The position numbers and the translations under genes were made by a program. Positions 8,956 to 17,164 of a DNA stretch of 64,000 bases are shown here, one piece after another. Positions within the stretch are counted from its first letter, which is position 1. Each line of letters opens with the position of its first letter. The stretch comes from Acidobacteriota bacterium. Lineage in GTDB: Bacteria; Acidobacteriota; Holophagae; Holophagales; Holophagaceae. The notes beneath the pieces are model-generated. The model had not been told where the DNA came from. It saw nothing but the letters and a program-made list of their open reading frames with translations, and did not search any database. The DNA lies in the NCBI GenBank assembly GCA_021794095.1, contig JAJYRN010000001.1, positions 347,630-411,629 on the forward strand, written 5' to 3'.

Positions 8956-9588
8956 TCAGGCCCAGCCCCGCCGCGCGAAGTCGGTCAGACGATCCTCGGC
9001 ACCTCGCAGGGCCAGGGCCCGGGCCACGTAGCGGCCGATGGGATCGGCCTCCAGGTTCACGGGGTCGCCGGGGCGCAGGCCTGCCAAGGCGGTGCGCTTC
9101 ACGGTCTCGGGGATGAGGGCCACAGTGAACCAATCGGCGCCGCAGTCCACCACGGTGAGCGAGATGCCATCCACAGCCATGGAGCCCTTCGGCGCCGTCA
9201 TGGGCGCGAGGTCGGCAGGCAGCGAGAAGCGCCAGATCCCCTCGTCCACCGGACGCGACAGCAGTTGTCCAACCGCGTCCACATGTCCGGCCACCAGGTG
9301 TCCATCCAGGGGATCACCCACGCGCAGGGCGGGTTCGAGGTGCACCGTGGCGCCCAGGGCCAGGCGACCGAGGGTCGTTTTTGCCAGGGTCTCCTCGCTG
9401 AGGTCCGCCTCCCAGGCGCGGCCGTCCACGGCGACACTGGTGAGGCAGGCGCCGTTCACGGCGATGCTGGCCCCCAGCTCCGCCCGGGCCAGCAGATCCG
9501 CCGGCGCCGCAATGCGGATCCGCGCGCCGCCGGGCCGGGAAGACCGGGTTTCGAGGGTGCCGAGCTGCCTGATCAGGCCCGTGAACAT
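8956..9588 (-). CDS. ribE: Riboflavin synthase, alpha subunit
   Basis: The 210-residue protein starts MFTGLI, as the family does, and contains two lumazine-binding barrel repeats (about residues 1-95 and 96-195). Conserved motifs include SIAVNGACLT, the GHLVAGHVDAVG segment, and DGISLTVVD in the second repeat. It dismutates two 6,7-dimethyl-8-ribityllumazine molecules into riboflavin. No other rib genes are adjacent. It lies 16 bases downstream of the permease gene on the same strand, so they may be co-transcribed. Confidence 0.95.
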   Translation of the reverse strand: MFTGLIRQLGTLETRSSRPGGARIRIAAPADLLARAELGASIAVNGACLTSVAVDGRAWEADLSEETLAKTTLGRLALGATVHLEPALRVGDPLDGHLVAGHVDAVGQLLSRPVDEGIWRFSLPADLAPMTAPKGSMAVDGISLTVVDCGADWFTVALIPETVKRTALAGLRPGDPVNLEADPIGRYVARALALRGAEDRLTDFARRGWA

Positions 9589-9604
9589 GGAACCTCCTGG
9601 CCCA

Positions 9605-11182
9605 TCATCGCGAGGGAGCGGCCGTCGCGAGCCGGCTCTTCCGGGAGCCGTAGAAGAGGTAGATCACCAGTCCGATGACCAGCCAGATGAAGAAACGGTA
9701 CCAGGTGAGGGCCGGCAGGCCCCGGGCGATCCACACGCAGCCCAGGATGCCCAGGGGCGCGAGCACCCAGGCGAAGGGCATCACGAACTTGCGGGGCGCC
9801 TCCGGCCGGCGCTTGCGGAGAATGAGCACCGCCGCGCAGACGATGACGAAGGCGAAGAGGGTGCCGATGTTGGCCAGTTCCACCACCTCGTCAATGTTCA
9901 GCAGGGCCGCCGGGATGGCCACCAGGAAGCCCGTCAGCACTGTGGCGTGGGAGGGCGTCTTGAAACGCTCATGCACATGGCCGAACCAGGGCGCGAGGAG
10001 GCCGTCCCGGCTCATGCTCATGAAGATGCGCGGCTGGCCCACCTGGTACACCAGCAGCGCGGCGGTGGTGGCGATGACCGCCCCGAAGCTGATGACGGCG
10101 GCGATGCCGGTCAGGTGGTGCTGGGTGAAAATGTAGGCCAGGGGATCCGCGATGCCGCCCAGTTTCGTGTAGTGCAGCATGCCCGTCACCACCAGCGCCA
10201 CGGCCGCGTAGATGACGGTGCAGATGCCCAGGGACCAGAGGATGCCCCGCGGCAGATCCTTCCCGGGATCCCGGCATTCCTCCGCCGTCGTGCTCACCGC
10301 GTCGAAGCCGATGAACGCGAAGAAGATGATGGCCGCCCCCGCCTGGATGCCGCCCCAGCCGTGGGGCACGAAGGGGTGCCAGTTGCCGGGATTGATGAAG
10401 CGTGCGCCCAACCCGATGACCGCCAGGAGAATCATCACCTTGAGCACCACCATGACGCTGTTGACCCGGGCGCTTTCCTTGATCCCGATGTAGCAGAGCC
10501 AGGTGATCAGCACGGTGATGACCACCGCCAGCAGGTTGATGGTGATGGGGAAGCCGCCGATCGTCGGCGCGGACTTCAGAACATCCCAGTTGGCGAAGGT
10601 GGCCGCGCCGTTCGCGAGGCCCACCTTGGCCTGGGCCAGAACCTGCAGCTTGGCGGAAAGGCCCAGCGCCGGCGCGTGCTCCGCCAGTTTCAGGGCCGAG
10701 CGCGGATCCATGCCCAGCCAGCCGGGGATGTCCACGTGGAAAACGGAGGACAGGAAGCTGCGGGCGTAGTCACCCCAGGAGATGGCCACGGCCACGTTGG
10801 AGATGGCGTACTCGAGCAGCAGATCCCAGCCGATGATCCAGGCCATCAGCTCGCCCAGGGTGGCGTAGGCGTAGGTGTAGGCGCTGCCTGAGACAGGGAT
10901 CATGGAGGCCATCTCGGCATAGGCCAGGGCCGTGAAGCCGCAGATGACGGCCACGATGAGGATGCTCAGCACCAGGCCGGGCCCCGCGGGCAGGCGTCCA
11001 TCGGCCATGTTCCCCGCCGCGGCCGTGCCGATGCTGGAGAAGATGCCGGCGCCGATGATGGCCCCGATGCCGAACATGGTGAGGTCGAAGGCCCCCAGGT
11101 TCTTCTTGAGCTGGTGCTCGGGCTGCTCGGCACTGGCGCGAAGTTGTTCCAGGGATTTGGTGCGGAAGAGGCGATCGAGCAT
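9605..11182 (-). CDS. APC-superfamily amino-acid permease (cationic amino-acid transporter type)
   Basis: The 525-residue inner-membrane protein has 12-14 hydrophobic segments. The N-terminal cytosolic stretch is followed by GIGAIIGAGIFSSIGT, the unwound TM1 substrate-binding motif of the APC superfamily. Later come FFAFIGFDAVSTTAEECRDP (TM6 region) and QPRIFMSMSRDGLL, typical of the CAT/YfnA subgroup. The substrate is probably an amino acid; the side-chain preference cannot be read from the sequence. I chose the ATG at 11182 (AAGG about 6 bases upstream) over an in-frame ATG 24 bases earlier. ribE follows it. Confidence 0.85.
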   Translation of the reverse strand: MLDRLFRTKSLEQLRASAEQPEHQLKKNLGAFDLTMFGIGAIIGAGIFSSIGTAAAGNMADGRLPAGPGLVLSILIVAVICGFTALAYAEMASMIPVSGSAYTYAYATLGELMAWIIGWDLLLEYAISNVAVAISWGDYARSFLSSVFHVDIPGWLGMDPRSALKLAEHAPALGLSAKLQVLAQAKVGLANGAATFANWDVLKSAPTIGGFPITINLLAVVITVLITWLCYIGIKESARVNSVMVVLKVMILLAVIGLGARFINPGNWHPFVPHGWGGIQAGAAIIFFAFIGFDAVSTTAEECRDPGKDLPRGILWSLGICTVIYAAVALVVTGMLHYTKLGGIADPLAYIFTQHHLTGIAAVISFGAVIATTAALLVYQVGQPRIFMSMSRDGLLAPWFGHVHERFKTPSHATVLTGFLVAIPAALLNIDEVVELANIGTLFAFVIVCAAVLILRKRRPEAPRKFVMPFAWVLAPLGILGCVWIARGLPALTWYRFFIWLVIGLVIYLFYGSRKSRLATAAPSR

Positions 11183-11241
11183 GGGAGCCTTGGGGGAAGT
11201 CCCCATGCTAGCAGCGGCCCAGGGACGCTAGGCTGGGGGGT

Positions 11242-12195
11242 ATGTGGCTCTGGAAGGACCGCCGCCTGCGCCTGTCCCTCACCGGGCTGGGGGGACAGTA
11301 TCTGCTCGCGCTGCTGGCCGTGGGGGCCTTCGCCGTGAACACCGGCAACAACCTGCTCTACCTGGTGTTCTCCCTGATGCTCGGCCTGCTCCTGGTCTCC
11401 GGCATCCTGAGCCGCCGGGCCCTGAGCGGCCTGGAGCTGGCCGGTCTGGAGGAAGGCCACCTGTTCGCCCAGGTCCGGGGCGGCCTCCGGCTCCGGTTCC
11501 GGGATGCGGCCCGGCGGCGGCCCCGGGGCCTGGAACTCCATCTGAGCCTGGATGGGGGGCGGGTCGAACCCGGGTTCCTGGGTGCCTCCGACGCCACGGG
11601 AACGGCCACGGTCGTGCTTCAGGCCCGCGCCGGACGCCGGGGCTGGAACCACCTCCGGGCGCTCGAACTGCGTACCCGGTACCCCTTCGGATTTCTCGAA
11701 AAGGTGCGGATCCTTCCCCTCGACCAGCGGGTGCTGATCCTCCCCCATCCCCGCACCCCGCCACCCCGCCCGGGGGGCTGGCGGGGCGAAGGCCAGCGCA
11801 CCCGACCGCATCCCGGCAGCAGCAGCCCGGAGGGTGCCCGGCCCCTGCGCCTGGGCGATGCCCCGGCCCGCATGCACTGGAAGCGGACCGCCCAGCGCCG
11901 GGAGCCCTGGGTGCGCACCTTCGAAGAGGAGCGCCCCCTGGGCATCCATCTGCGCCTGGACCTTGATGCGTGGCTCCCTGGGCGGGCCTTCGAGCGGGAA
12001 CTGGAGCACCTCTCCGGCACCATCCTCCAGGCCCGCCTCCAGAAGCGGGAGGTGAGCCTGGATCTTCACGGCCCCGAAGGCACCCAGAGCTTCCACGGCC
12101 ACACCCCCTGCTGGCGCGCCCTCGCCCTGGCGGAAGCCTCAGGCCGTGCCGTGCCGGACGGGATCGGCATGCCGGAACCCCTGGCCATGCTTTAA
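11242..12195 (+). CDS. DUF58-domain protein, membrane anchored
   Basis: In this 317-residue protein, two hydrophobic segments at about residues 18-33 and 36-55 place the rest in the cytosol. The C-terminal region has the DUF58 signature: ARPLRLGDAPARMHWKRTAQ followed by VRTFEEE, the usual G-D-x-x-x-x-I-H-W-K pattern. DUF58 proteins normally sit beside a MoxR ATPase and a von Willebrand factor A or transglutaminase-like protein. Those partners are absent here; instead cdd and a TPR protein follow closely on the same strand. Function unknown. Confidence 0.8.
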   Translation: MWLWKDRRLRLSLTGLGGQYLLALLAVGAFAVNTGNNLLYLVFSLMLGLLLVSGILSRRALSGLELAGLEEGHLFAQVRGGLRLRFRDAARRRPRGLELHLSLDGGRVEPGFLGASDATGTATVVLQARAGRRGWNHLRALELRTRYPFGFLEKVRILPLDQRVLILPHPRTPPPRPGGWRGEGQRTRPHPGSSSPEGARPLRLGDAPARMHWKRTAQRREPWVRTFEEERPLGIHLRLDLDAWLPGRAFERELEHLSGTILQARLQKREVSLDLHGPEGTQSFHGHTPCWRALALAEASGRAVPDGIGMPEPLAML

Positions 12196-12207
12196 GCTGA
12201 AGGAATC

Positions 12208-12657
12208 ATGCCCCACCCTTCGTTCGACACCGCCGAGTCACCGGACTGGAACCCGCTGCTGGAGGCGGCCTGGTCCGCCCGGGGCCGGGCTTACGCGCCC
12301 TATTCCCACTTCCAGGTGGGCGCGGCCCTGCTCACCGCCTCCGGCGACGTGGTGGCGGGATGCAATGTGGAGAACGCCGCCTATCCGGTGGGCCTCTGCG
12401 CCGAACGCGGCGCGCTGAGCGCCGCGGTGGCCCGGGGCCTCGTGCCGGGGGCCCTCGTCGCCGCCGTGGTGGTCACCGACGCGGAGCGCCTGACCCCCCC
12501 TTGCGGGGCCTGCCGGCAGGTGCTCGTGGAATTCGCGGACGATCTGCCCATTCTCCTGGCCAATCGCCACACACGGCAGCTCCACCACCTCGCGGACCTC
12601 CTGCCCCACAGCTTCAGCGGCAGGCATTTCCAGGCCCCGCCGCAGGAGCCGCGCTAG
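12208..12657 (+). CDS. cdd: Cytidine deaminase
   Basis: The 149-residue protein has the cytidine/deoxycytidylate deaminase zinc site C-N-V-E-N-A-A plus CAE (GLCAERGA) and P-C-G-A-C-R-Q. The first zinc ligand is cysteine, as in the short tetrameric cytidine deaminases. It converts cytidine or deoxycytidine to uridine or deoxyuridine in pyrimidine salvage. It is 12 bases after the DUF58 gene and 38 before the TPR gene. A pyrimidine-nucleoside phosphorylase elsewhere in the window could act on the product. Confidence 0.93.
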   Translation: MPHPSFDTAESPDWNPLLEAAWSARGRAYAPYSHFQVGAALLTASGDVVAGCNVENAAYPVGLCAERGALSAAVARGLVPGALVAAVVVTDAERLTPPCGACRQVLVEFADDLPILLANRHTRQLHHLADLLPHSFSGRHFQAPPQEPR

Positions 12658-12695
12658 ACTTTCCGGACCCCAGGAACGCATGACCGAGGCAGCGA

Positions 12696-15353
12696 ATGGC
12701 CATTGACCGCAACAAGGTGAAGAAGGAAGCCGACAAGTTCCTCGCGGCCGGGAAGGTGGACCGGGCCATCGAGGAGTTGCGCAAGCTCCTCGAGGACAAC
12801 CCCAAAGACCTGGTCACCATGAACACCATCGGGGATCTGTACCTGCAGATCCGGCGGATCCCCGAAGCCGTGGAAGTCTTCCGCCGCCTGGCCATCGCCC
12901 ATGAGCGGGAGGGCTTCGCCCTCAAGGCCGTGGCCATCCTGCAGAAGACCATGCGCTCGGCCCCCGACGACATTGACATCGCCCAGCGGCTGGCGGACCT
13001 CTACCGGCAGACGAACAAGATCAAGGAGGCCGTGCAGGTCCACCTCCAGGTGGCCGAGCACTTCCAGAAGAAGGGGCTCATCAAGCGGGCCCTGGAGGAG
13101 TTCGCCAAGCTGGTGGACCTCGATCCCAAGAACCTGAAGAACAAGGTCCGGCTGGCCGACCTCTACAACAAGGAGGGCATGAAGGACCGCGCCGCGGCCA
13201 TCTACCTCGAGGTAGCCGAGTCGCTGGCCATGGAGCAGATGCACGCCGAGGCCCAGCAGATCATGGAACGGGCCAAGGCCATGGTTTCCACGCCCCAGGT
13301 CTTCCTCACCCAGAGCCGCCTGGGGGTGATCCAGGGCGATTACGCCACCGCCGCCCAGCATCTGCGGACGGGCCTGGAGACCAATCCCCGGAATACGGAT
13401 CTGCTGGAGGCCCTGGCCGAAATCGAGTTGCGCAGCGGCCACCCGGACCGGGCCCTGGAAGCCCTGGCCGAAATCCCCCAGCTGCCGGAGAAGGCCCTGC
13501 CCCTCTGCGAGAAGTCCCTGCGGAACCTGGCCGCGGCCGACCGCGCCGAGGAGGGCCTCCGCCTCTTCACCCCCATCGCCCGGGAGCTGGCCCGCCGGGG
13601 CTCCGGCGAGCTGGTGGCCCGGAGCCTGCGCGGGGCGCTCCAGGGGTCCATCAGTGCGGAAGCCTGGCTCCTGCTCGCCGAGATCGCCCACCAGAGCGGC
13701 AACAAAGCGGAACGGGAGCAGGCCCTCCAGAGCGCCTACGCCCTGGCCAAATCCCACGGGGATGTGCCCCTGGCCGGCCGCTTGGCCGAGCAGCTGGAGA
13801 CCCTGGGCGTGGCGGCCGGGCAGGAGCCCCCCCCCAGTGACGGCCTGGCCTCCATGCCTGGATTCGGCGCCACGCCCCTCGCTCTGCCTGCCTCCATCGA
13901 GATCACCCGGCACGGGGGTGAGACCGAGATGGATCCGGTCCGCCGTCTGCGCATCGAGCAGATCTCCCGTGAAGCCGAGGCGCTGCTCCGCAGCGGCAGC
14001 AGCGACCGGGCCGTTGAAACGTACAAGAAAGCCCTGGAACTGGATCCAGCCGACCTCACCCTCATCGAAGCCATCGTCGCGGTGCACCGCTCCACGGGGC
14101 ACCTGACCAAGATCCAGATGCAGTACGTGCAGAGCGCCCAGGCCCTGGCCGCCCTCGGCAAGAAGCGCGAAGCGGCGCACCTGCTCGACAAGGCTGAACA
14201 GATCTTCCCGGGCTCCACCCGCATCCATCGCCGCACCCTGGGCCTTCTGGAGCCGGGCGCCGCGGCCCCGCCGCCCGCCCCCGCCACGCCGGAACCCATC
14301 GCCCTGCCCGCCTCCACCGCCGCGCCGGAGGTGCCCATTGCCCTGGATCTTACGGGGTTCGAGGTGGCTGGACCAGAGGCCCTTGAATCCGCGCCAGCAT
14401 CCGTTCCCGAGATGGCGCTGCCCGTGTTGCCGGACTTTGGCCCAGCTCCCGAGCCGGTCCTCCCCCTGGCGGAGATGGACGACTTCAGCTGGATGGAATC
14501 CACCCTGACAGAGCTTCCGGAAGTGGTCGCCACCCCCAGCCTGCCCCCCTCCGCGGAACCCCCGACGGCGCCTCTGCCCGAATGGCCGCCGGAAGCCGCC
14601 CTGGAACCCGGGCACCCGGCCCCCCCTGCGCCCTCGGCCGACGAGCTTGAGAGCCTGCTCGGCGACATTGATTTCCAGCTGGACTACGGCAGTCCGGAAG
14701 AGGCCAAGCTCGAGATCGAAGCCGCCCTGCGGCAGTTCCCGGAGCATCCCGACCTGATGGACCGGCTCCAGCACGCTGAGACCGCCCTCCAGAAGCTGGG
14801 GCACGCTGCCCCGGCCAGCGCCCTCGACGAAAGCGAGCTGAGCGCCTCCTTCTTCGACCTCACCGATGTCCTGGGCACCGCCTTGATGGATGCCGGCGAG
14901 GGCGAGGAGATGCACGACACCACCGATGTGGTGGAGAAGATCCAGAGCGTGGATGAACTGTTCAGCGCCTTCCGCGAAGGCGTCGAGAAGCAGGTCAAGG
15001 GCGACGACTACGACACGCACTACAACCTGGGCATCGCCTACAAGGAGATGATGCTCATTGACCCAGCCATCGAGGAATTCAAGATCGCCATGCGGGATCC
15101 CGAGCGCACCCTGGAATGCTGCTCCATGCTGAGCATCTGCGAGCAGGCCCGGGGCGGCCTGGATCAGGCCGTGGACTGGCTGCACCAGGGCATCGAGGCC
15201 CCGGGCTTCCCACCCGAGGACAGCATCGGCCTGCGCTACGATCTCGCCGAGATCCTGCTTCAGCAGGGCCATCAGGCCCTGGCCCTGGAAACCTTCCGGC
15301 AGGTCTACGACATGGATCCTGACTACCGGGATGTCGCGGCGCGGCTAGCTTGA
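12696..15353 (+). CDS. Large TPR-repeat protein
   Basis: The 885-residue soluble protein is built from tetratricopeptide repeats in an N-terminal block (about residues 1-240), a middle block (about 415-510), and a C-terminal block (about 665-885). A Pro/Ala/Glu-rich linker (about 515-655) with repeated acidic aromatic patches separates them. No signal peptide or membrane segment is seen. Proteins of this layout in Acidobacteria and Deltaproteobacteria are scaffolds, sometimes of pili or motility systems, but nothing in the context fixes a role. Its last codons and stop lie in a 16-bp sequence (15334-15349) that is repeated exactly at the far side of the following tandem array. Confidence 0.8.
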   Translation: MAIDRNKVKKEADKFLAAGKVDRAIEELRKLLEDNPKDLVTMNTIGDLYLQIRRIPEAVEVFRRLAIAHEREGFALKAVAILQKTMRSAPDDIDIAQRLADLYRQTNKIKEAVQVHLQVAEHFQKKGLIKRALEEFAKLVDLDPKNLKNKVRLADLYNKEGMKDRAAAIYLEVAESLAMEQMHAEAQQIMERAKAMVSTPQVFLTQSRLGVIQGDYATAAQHLRTGLETNPRNTDLLEALAEIELRSGHPDRALEALAEIPQLPEKALPLCEKSLRNLAAADRAEEGLRLFTPIARELARRGSGELVARSLRGALQGSISAEAWLLLAEIAHQSGNKAEREQALQSAYALAKSHGDVPLAGRLAEQLETLGVAAGQEPPPSDGLASMPGFGATPLALPASIEITRHGGETEMDPVRRLRIEQISREAEALLRSGSSDRAVETYKKALELDPADLTLIEAIVAVHRSTGHLTKIQMQYVQSAQALAALGKKREAAHLLDKAEQIFPGSTRIHRRTLGLLEPGAAAPPPAPATPEPIALPASTAAPEVPIALDLTGFEVAGPEALESAPASVPEMALPVLPDFGPAPEPVLPLAEMDDFSWMESTLTELPEVVATPSLPPSAEPPTAPLPEWPPEAALEPGHPAPPAPSADELESLLGDIDFQLDYGSPEEAKLEIEAALRQFPEHPDLMDRLQHAETALQKLGHAAPASALDESELSASFFDLTDVLGTALMDAGEGEEMHDTTDVVEKIQSVDELFSAFREGVEKQVKGDDYDTHYNLGIAYKEMMLIDPAIEEFKIAMRDPERTLECCSMLSICEQARGGLDQAVDWLHQGIEAPGFPPEDSIGLRYDLAEILLQQGHQALALETFRQVYDMDPDYRDVAARLA
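15334..15349 (+). repeat. Left copy of 16-bp direct repeat flanking a tandem array
   Basis: TCGCGGCGCGGCTAGC occurs here, encoding the end of the TPR protein, and again at 15629-15644, covering the fmt stop codon. It looks like a target-site duplication or recombination scar. Confidence 0.85.
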
Positions 15354-15359
15354 TGTTCT

Positions 15360-15628
15360 CCGGGGGTTCCGCGCTTCGCGCATACCCCCGGACCCCCGCG
15401 CCTTGGCCCGGCAAAGCCGCGCCAAGGCTTTCCTCGCTCTCCGCGTTCCGGGGGGTTCCGCGCTTCGCGCATACCCCCGGACCCCCGCGCCTTGGCCCGG
15501 CAAAGCCGCGCCAAGGCTTTCCTCGCTCTCCGCGCTCCGGGGGTTCCGCGCTTCGCGCATACCCCCGGACCCCCGCGCCTTGGCCCGGCAAAGCCGCGCC
15601 AAGGCTTTCCTCCGTTCCGGGGGTCGCT
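15360..15628. repeat. Tandem array: three 88-89-bp units plus a partial fourth
   Basis: Each unit contains two hairpins. The first is CCGGGGGT...ACCCCCGG enclosing GCGCTTCGCGC. The second is GCCTTGGC...GCCAAGGC. Units start at about 15360, 15448 and 15537, and a partial copy begins at about 15617. The array fills the gap between the convergent TPR and fmt genes. Open frames through it are by-products of the repeats, not genes. Confidence 0.85.
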
Positions 15629-15644
15629 TCGCGGCGCGGCTAGC
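15629..15644 (+). repeat. Right copy of the 16-bp direct repeat
   Basis: It is identical to 15334-15349. Collapsing the two copies would fuse the TPR and fmt 3' ends while leaving both protein sequences unchanged: TPR still ends ARLA before a TAG, and fmt keeps its stop. Confidence 0.85.
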
Positions 15645-16563
15645 CTAGGCGGCGACTTCCGTGGGCGCCCCAGGGCTGGAGGGCCTGAAGGGCGGGCTGG
15701 ACGGGCTTGCCGGGGCGCTGGAGGCGGGTCAGCTCCAGGGCGCCTTCGGGGGTGGTCAACCACACGCCGTCCTCGCGCCCCCAGAGGATCTGGCCAGGCT
15801 CGCGGTAGCAATGGCGGATCGCACCCACGCCGCAGAGCTTCAGTACCTGATCCTCCACCGCCAGCTCGGTGCCCGGCCAGGGCCACAGGGCCCGCACCTG
15901 GCGATGCAAGTCCGCGGCGGGGCGGCGCCAATCCACCCGGCCCATCTCCCGGGTCAGTTTCGGGGCGTAGGTCGCTCCGGAAGCATCCTGGTCCACGGGC
16001 GCACCGTGTCCGGACAGCAGGATCGGCATCTGATCCTGGAGCAGGGCGGCTGCATCCTCGGCAAGGGCCTCCAGCAGTCCCTCCGCCGTATCGGCCAGGC
16101 CGATGGGCCGTTGCGACTGGGCCAAAACCGGGCCCTCATCGAGCCCTGGGGTGAGGCGCATGAGGCTCACCCCGGTGGCCTCGTCGCCCGCCAGGATGGC
16201 GTGATTGACCGGCGCCGCGCCGCGCCATCGGGGGAGCAGGGAAAAGTGCAGGTTCCAGACGCCCAGGGGACAGGAATCCAGCATCCATGCCGGCAGCAGG
16301 TGCCCGTAGGCCACGACCACCGCCAGATCCACCCCAAGGGCCTGCCAGTCCGCCTTCGCTTCCGGCGTTTTCCAGGTAAGGGGCTGGAAGACGGAAAGGC
16401 CCTGTTCGAGCGCGGCGGTCTTCACCGGAGGCGCCTCCAGGTGCCGTCCCCGGCCAGCGGGGCGGTCGGGATTGCAGAACACCGCCGTCACCCCCTCCCC
16501 GGCCAGGAGCCGGAGCGCCGGCACGGCCACGCGGGGGGTGCCCAGGAAGGCGATGCGGGTCAT
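15640..16563 (-). CDS. fmt: Methionyl-tRNA formyltransferase
   Basis: The 307-residue protein has the N-terminal formyltransferase fold: RIAFLGTP at the start, NLHFSLLPRWRGAAPVNHAIL with the catalytic Asn-His region, and TGVSLMRLTPGLDEGPVL. A C-terminal OB-like tRNA-binding domain covers about residues 205-300. It formylates Met-tRNAfMet using 10-formyl-THF. It lies 18 bases downstream of def, the usual def-fmt operon. Its stop falls in the right copy of the 16-bp direct repeat. Confidence 0.96.
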   Translation of the reverse strand: MTRIAFLGTPRVAVPALRLLAGEGVTAVFCNPDRPAGRGRHLEAPPVKTAALEQGLSVFQPLTWKTPEAKADWQALGVDLAVVVAYGHLLPAWMLDSCPLGVWNLHFSLLPRWRGAAPVNHAILAGDEATGVSLMRLTPGLDEGPVLAQSQRPIGLADTAEGLLEALAEDAAALLQDQMPILLSGHGAPVDQDASGATYAPKLTREMGRVDWRRPAADLHRQVRALWPWPGTELAVEDQVLKLCGVGAIRHCYREPGQILWGREDGVWLTTPEGALELTRLQRPGKPVQPALQALQPWGAHGSRRLG

Positions 16564-16581
16564 GGCTGCCTCCGTTCAGGC

Positions 16582-17088
16582 CTAGGAGCTCCGGACCATC
16601 TTCTGGAACCGGCGCTGGAGCACCTGGCGTTTCACCGGACCGAAATACTCCACAAAGAGCCGGCCCCGCAGATGGTCAATCTCGTGGCAAAAGGCCCGGG
16701 CCAGCAGATCCTCGCCCTCGACTTCATGCCAGGAGCCATCCTTGGCCCGGTTCCGGAGGGTCACCTTCCGGGGACGCTCCAGCACCTCGCGGATGCCCGG
16801 AATGGACAGGCAGCCCTCGGGCCCCACCTGCCGGCCTTCTTCCTGGATGATCTGAGGATTGATGAGCACCAGCTTTTGATCCGGATCCTCGCCCGTGGAG
16901 CAGTCAATGACGGCCAGGTTCAGGTTCACGCCCACCTGGGGCGCGGCCAAACCGACACCCTCCTCGGCCAGGGCCGTCTCGAACAGATCCGCCACGAGCT
17001 GCTCCAGCTCGTTGGTCCATTCGCCCACATCCTCGCTGTTCAACTTCAGGCGGGGGTCTCCCCACGTAATCACGGGCCGGACTGCCAT
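16582..17088 (-). CDS. def: Peptide deformylase
   Basis: The 168-residue protein has all three PDF motifs in order: GVGLAAPQVG, PEGCLS (Cys metal ligand) and CHEIDH (His ligands and catalytic Glu). It removes the formyl group from nascent peptides and is paired with fmt downstream. The frame is open further upstream, but the ATG at 17088 gives the family-standard N-terminus (MAVRPVITWGDPRLK) and has GGAGAGG close upstream. It is divergent from the foldase gene. Confidence 0.96.
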   Translation of the reverse strand: MAVRPVITWGDPRLKLNSEDVGEWTNELEQLVADLFETALAEEGVGLAAPQVGVNLNLAVIDCSTGEDPDQKLVLINPQIIQEEGRQVGPEGCLSIPGIREVLERPRKVTLRNRAKDGSWHEVEGEDLLARAFCHEIDHLRGRLFVEYFGPVKRQVLQRRFQKMVRSS

Positions 17089-17164
17089 CCATCCTCTCCA
17101 GCATTCCAGTGTAATCCAACGCGCTCCCTTTGGTAATCTGGGAGGTCTGTCCACTGGGGCCCCT

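Noticed and set aside
12654..15272. An 872-codon minus-strand open frame
   Set aside because: It is an exact shadow of the TPR gene, whose repeats and ribosome site are convincing.
15360..15628. CRISPR array
   Set aside because: Units are contiguous 88-89-bp repeats without variable spacers, and no cas genes are present. The same argument applies to 59064-59305.
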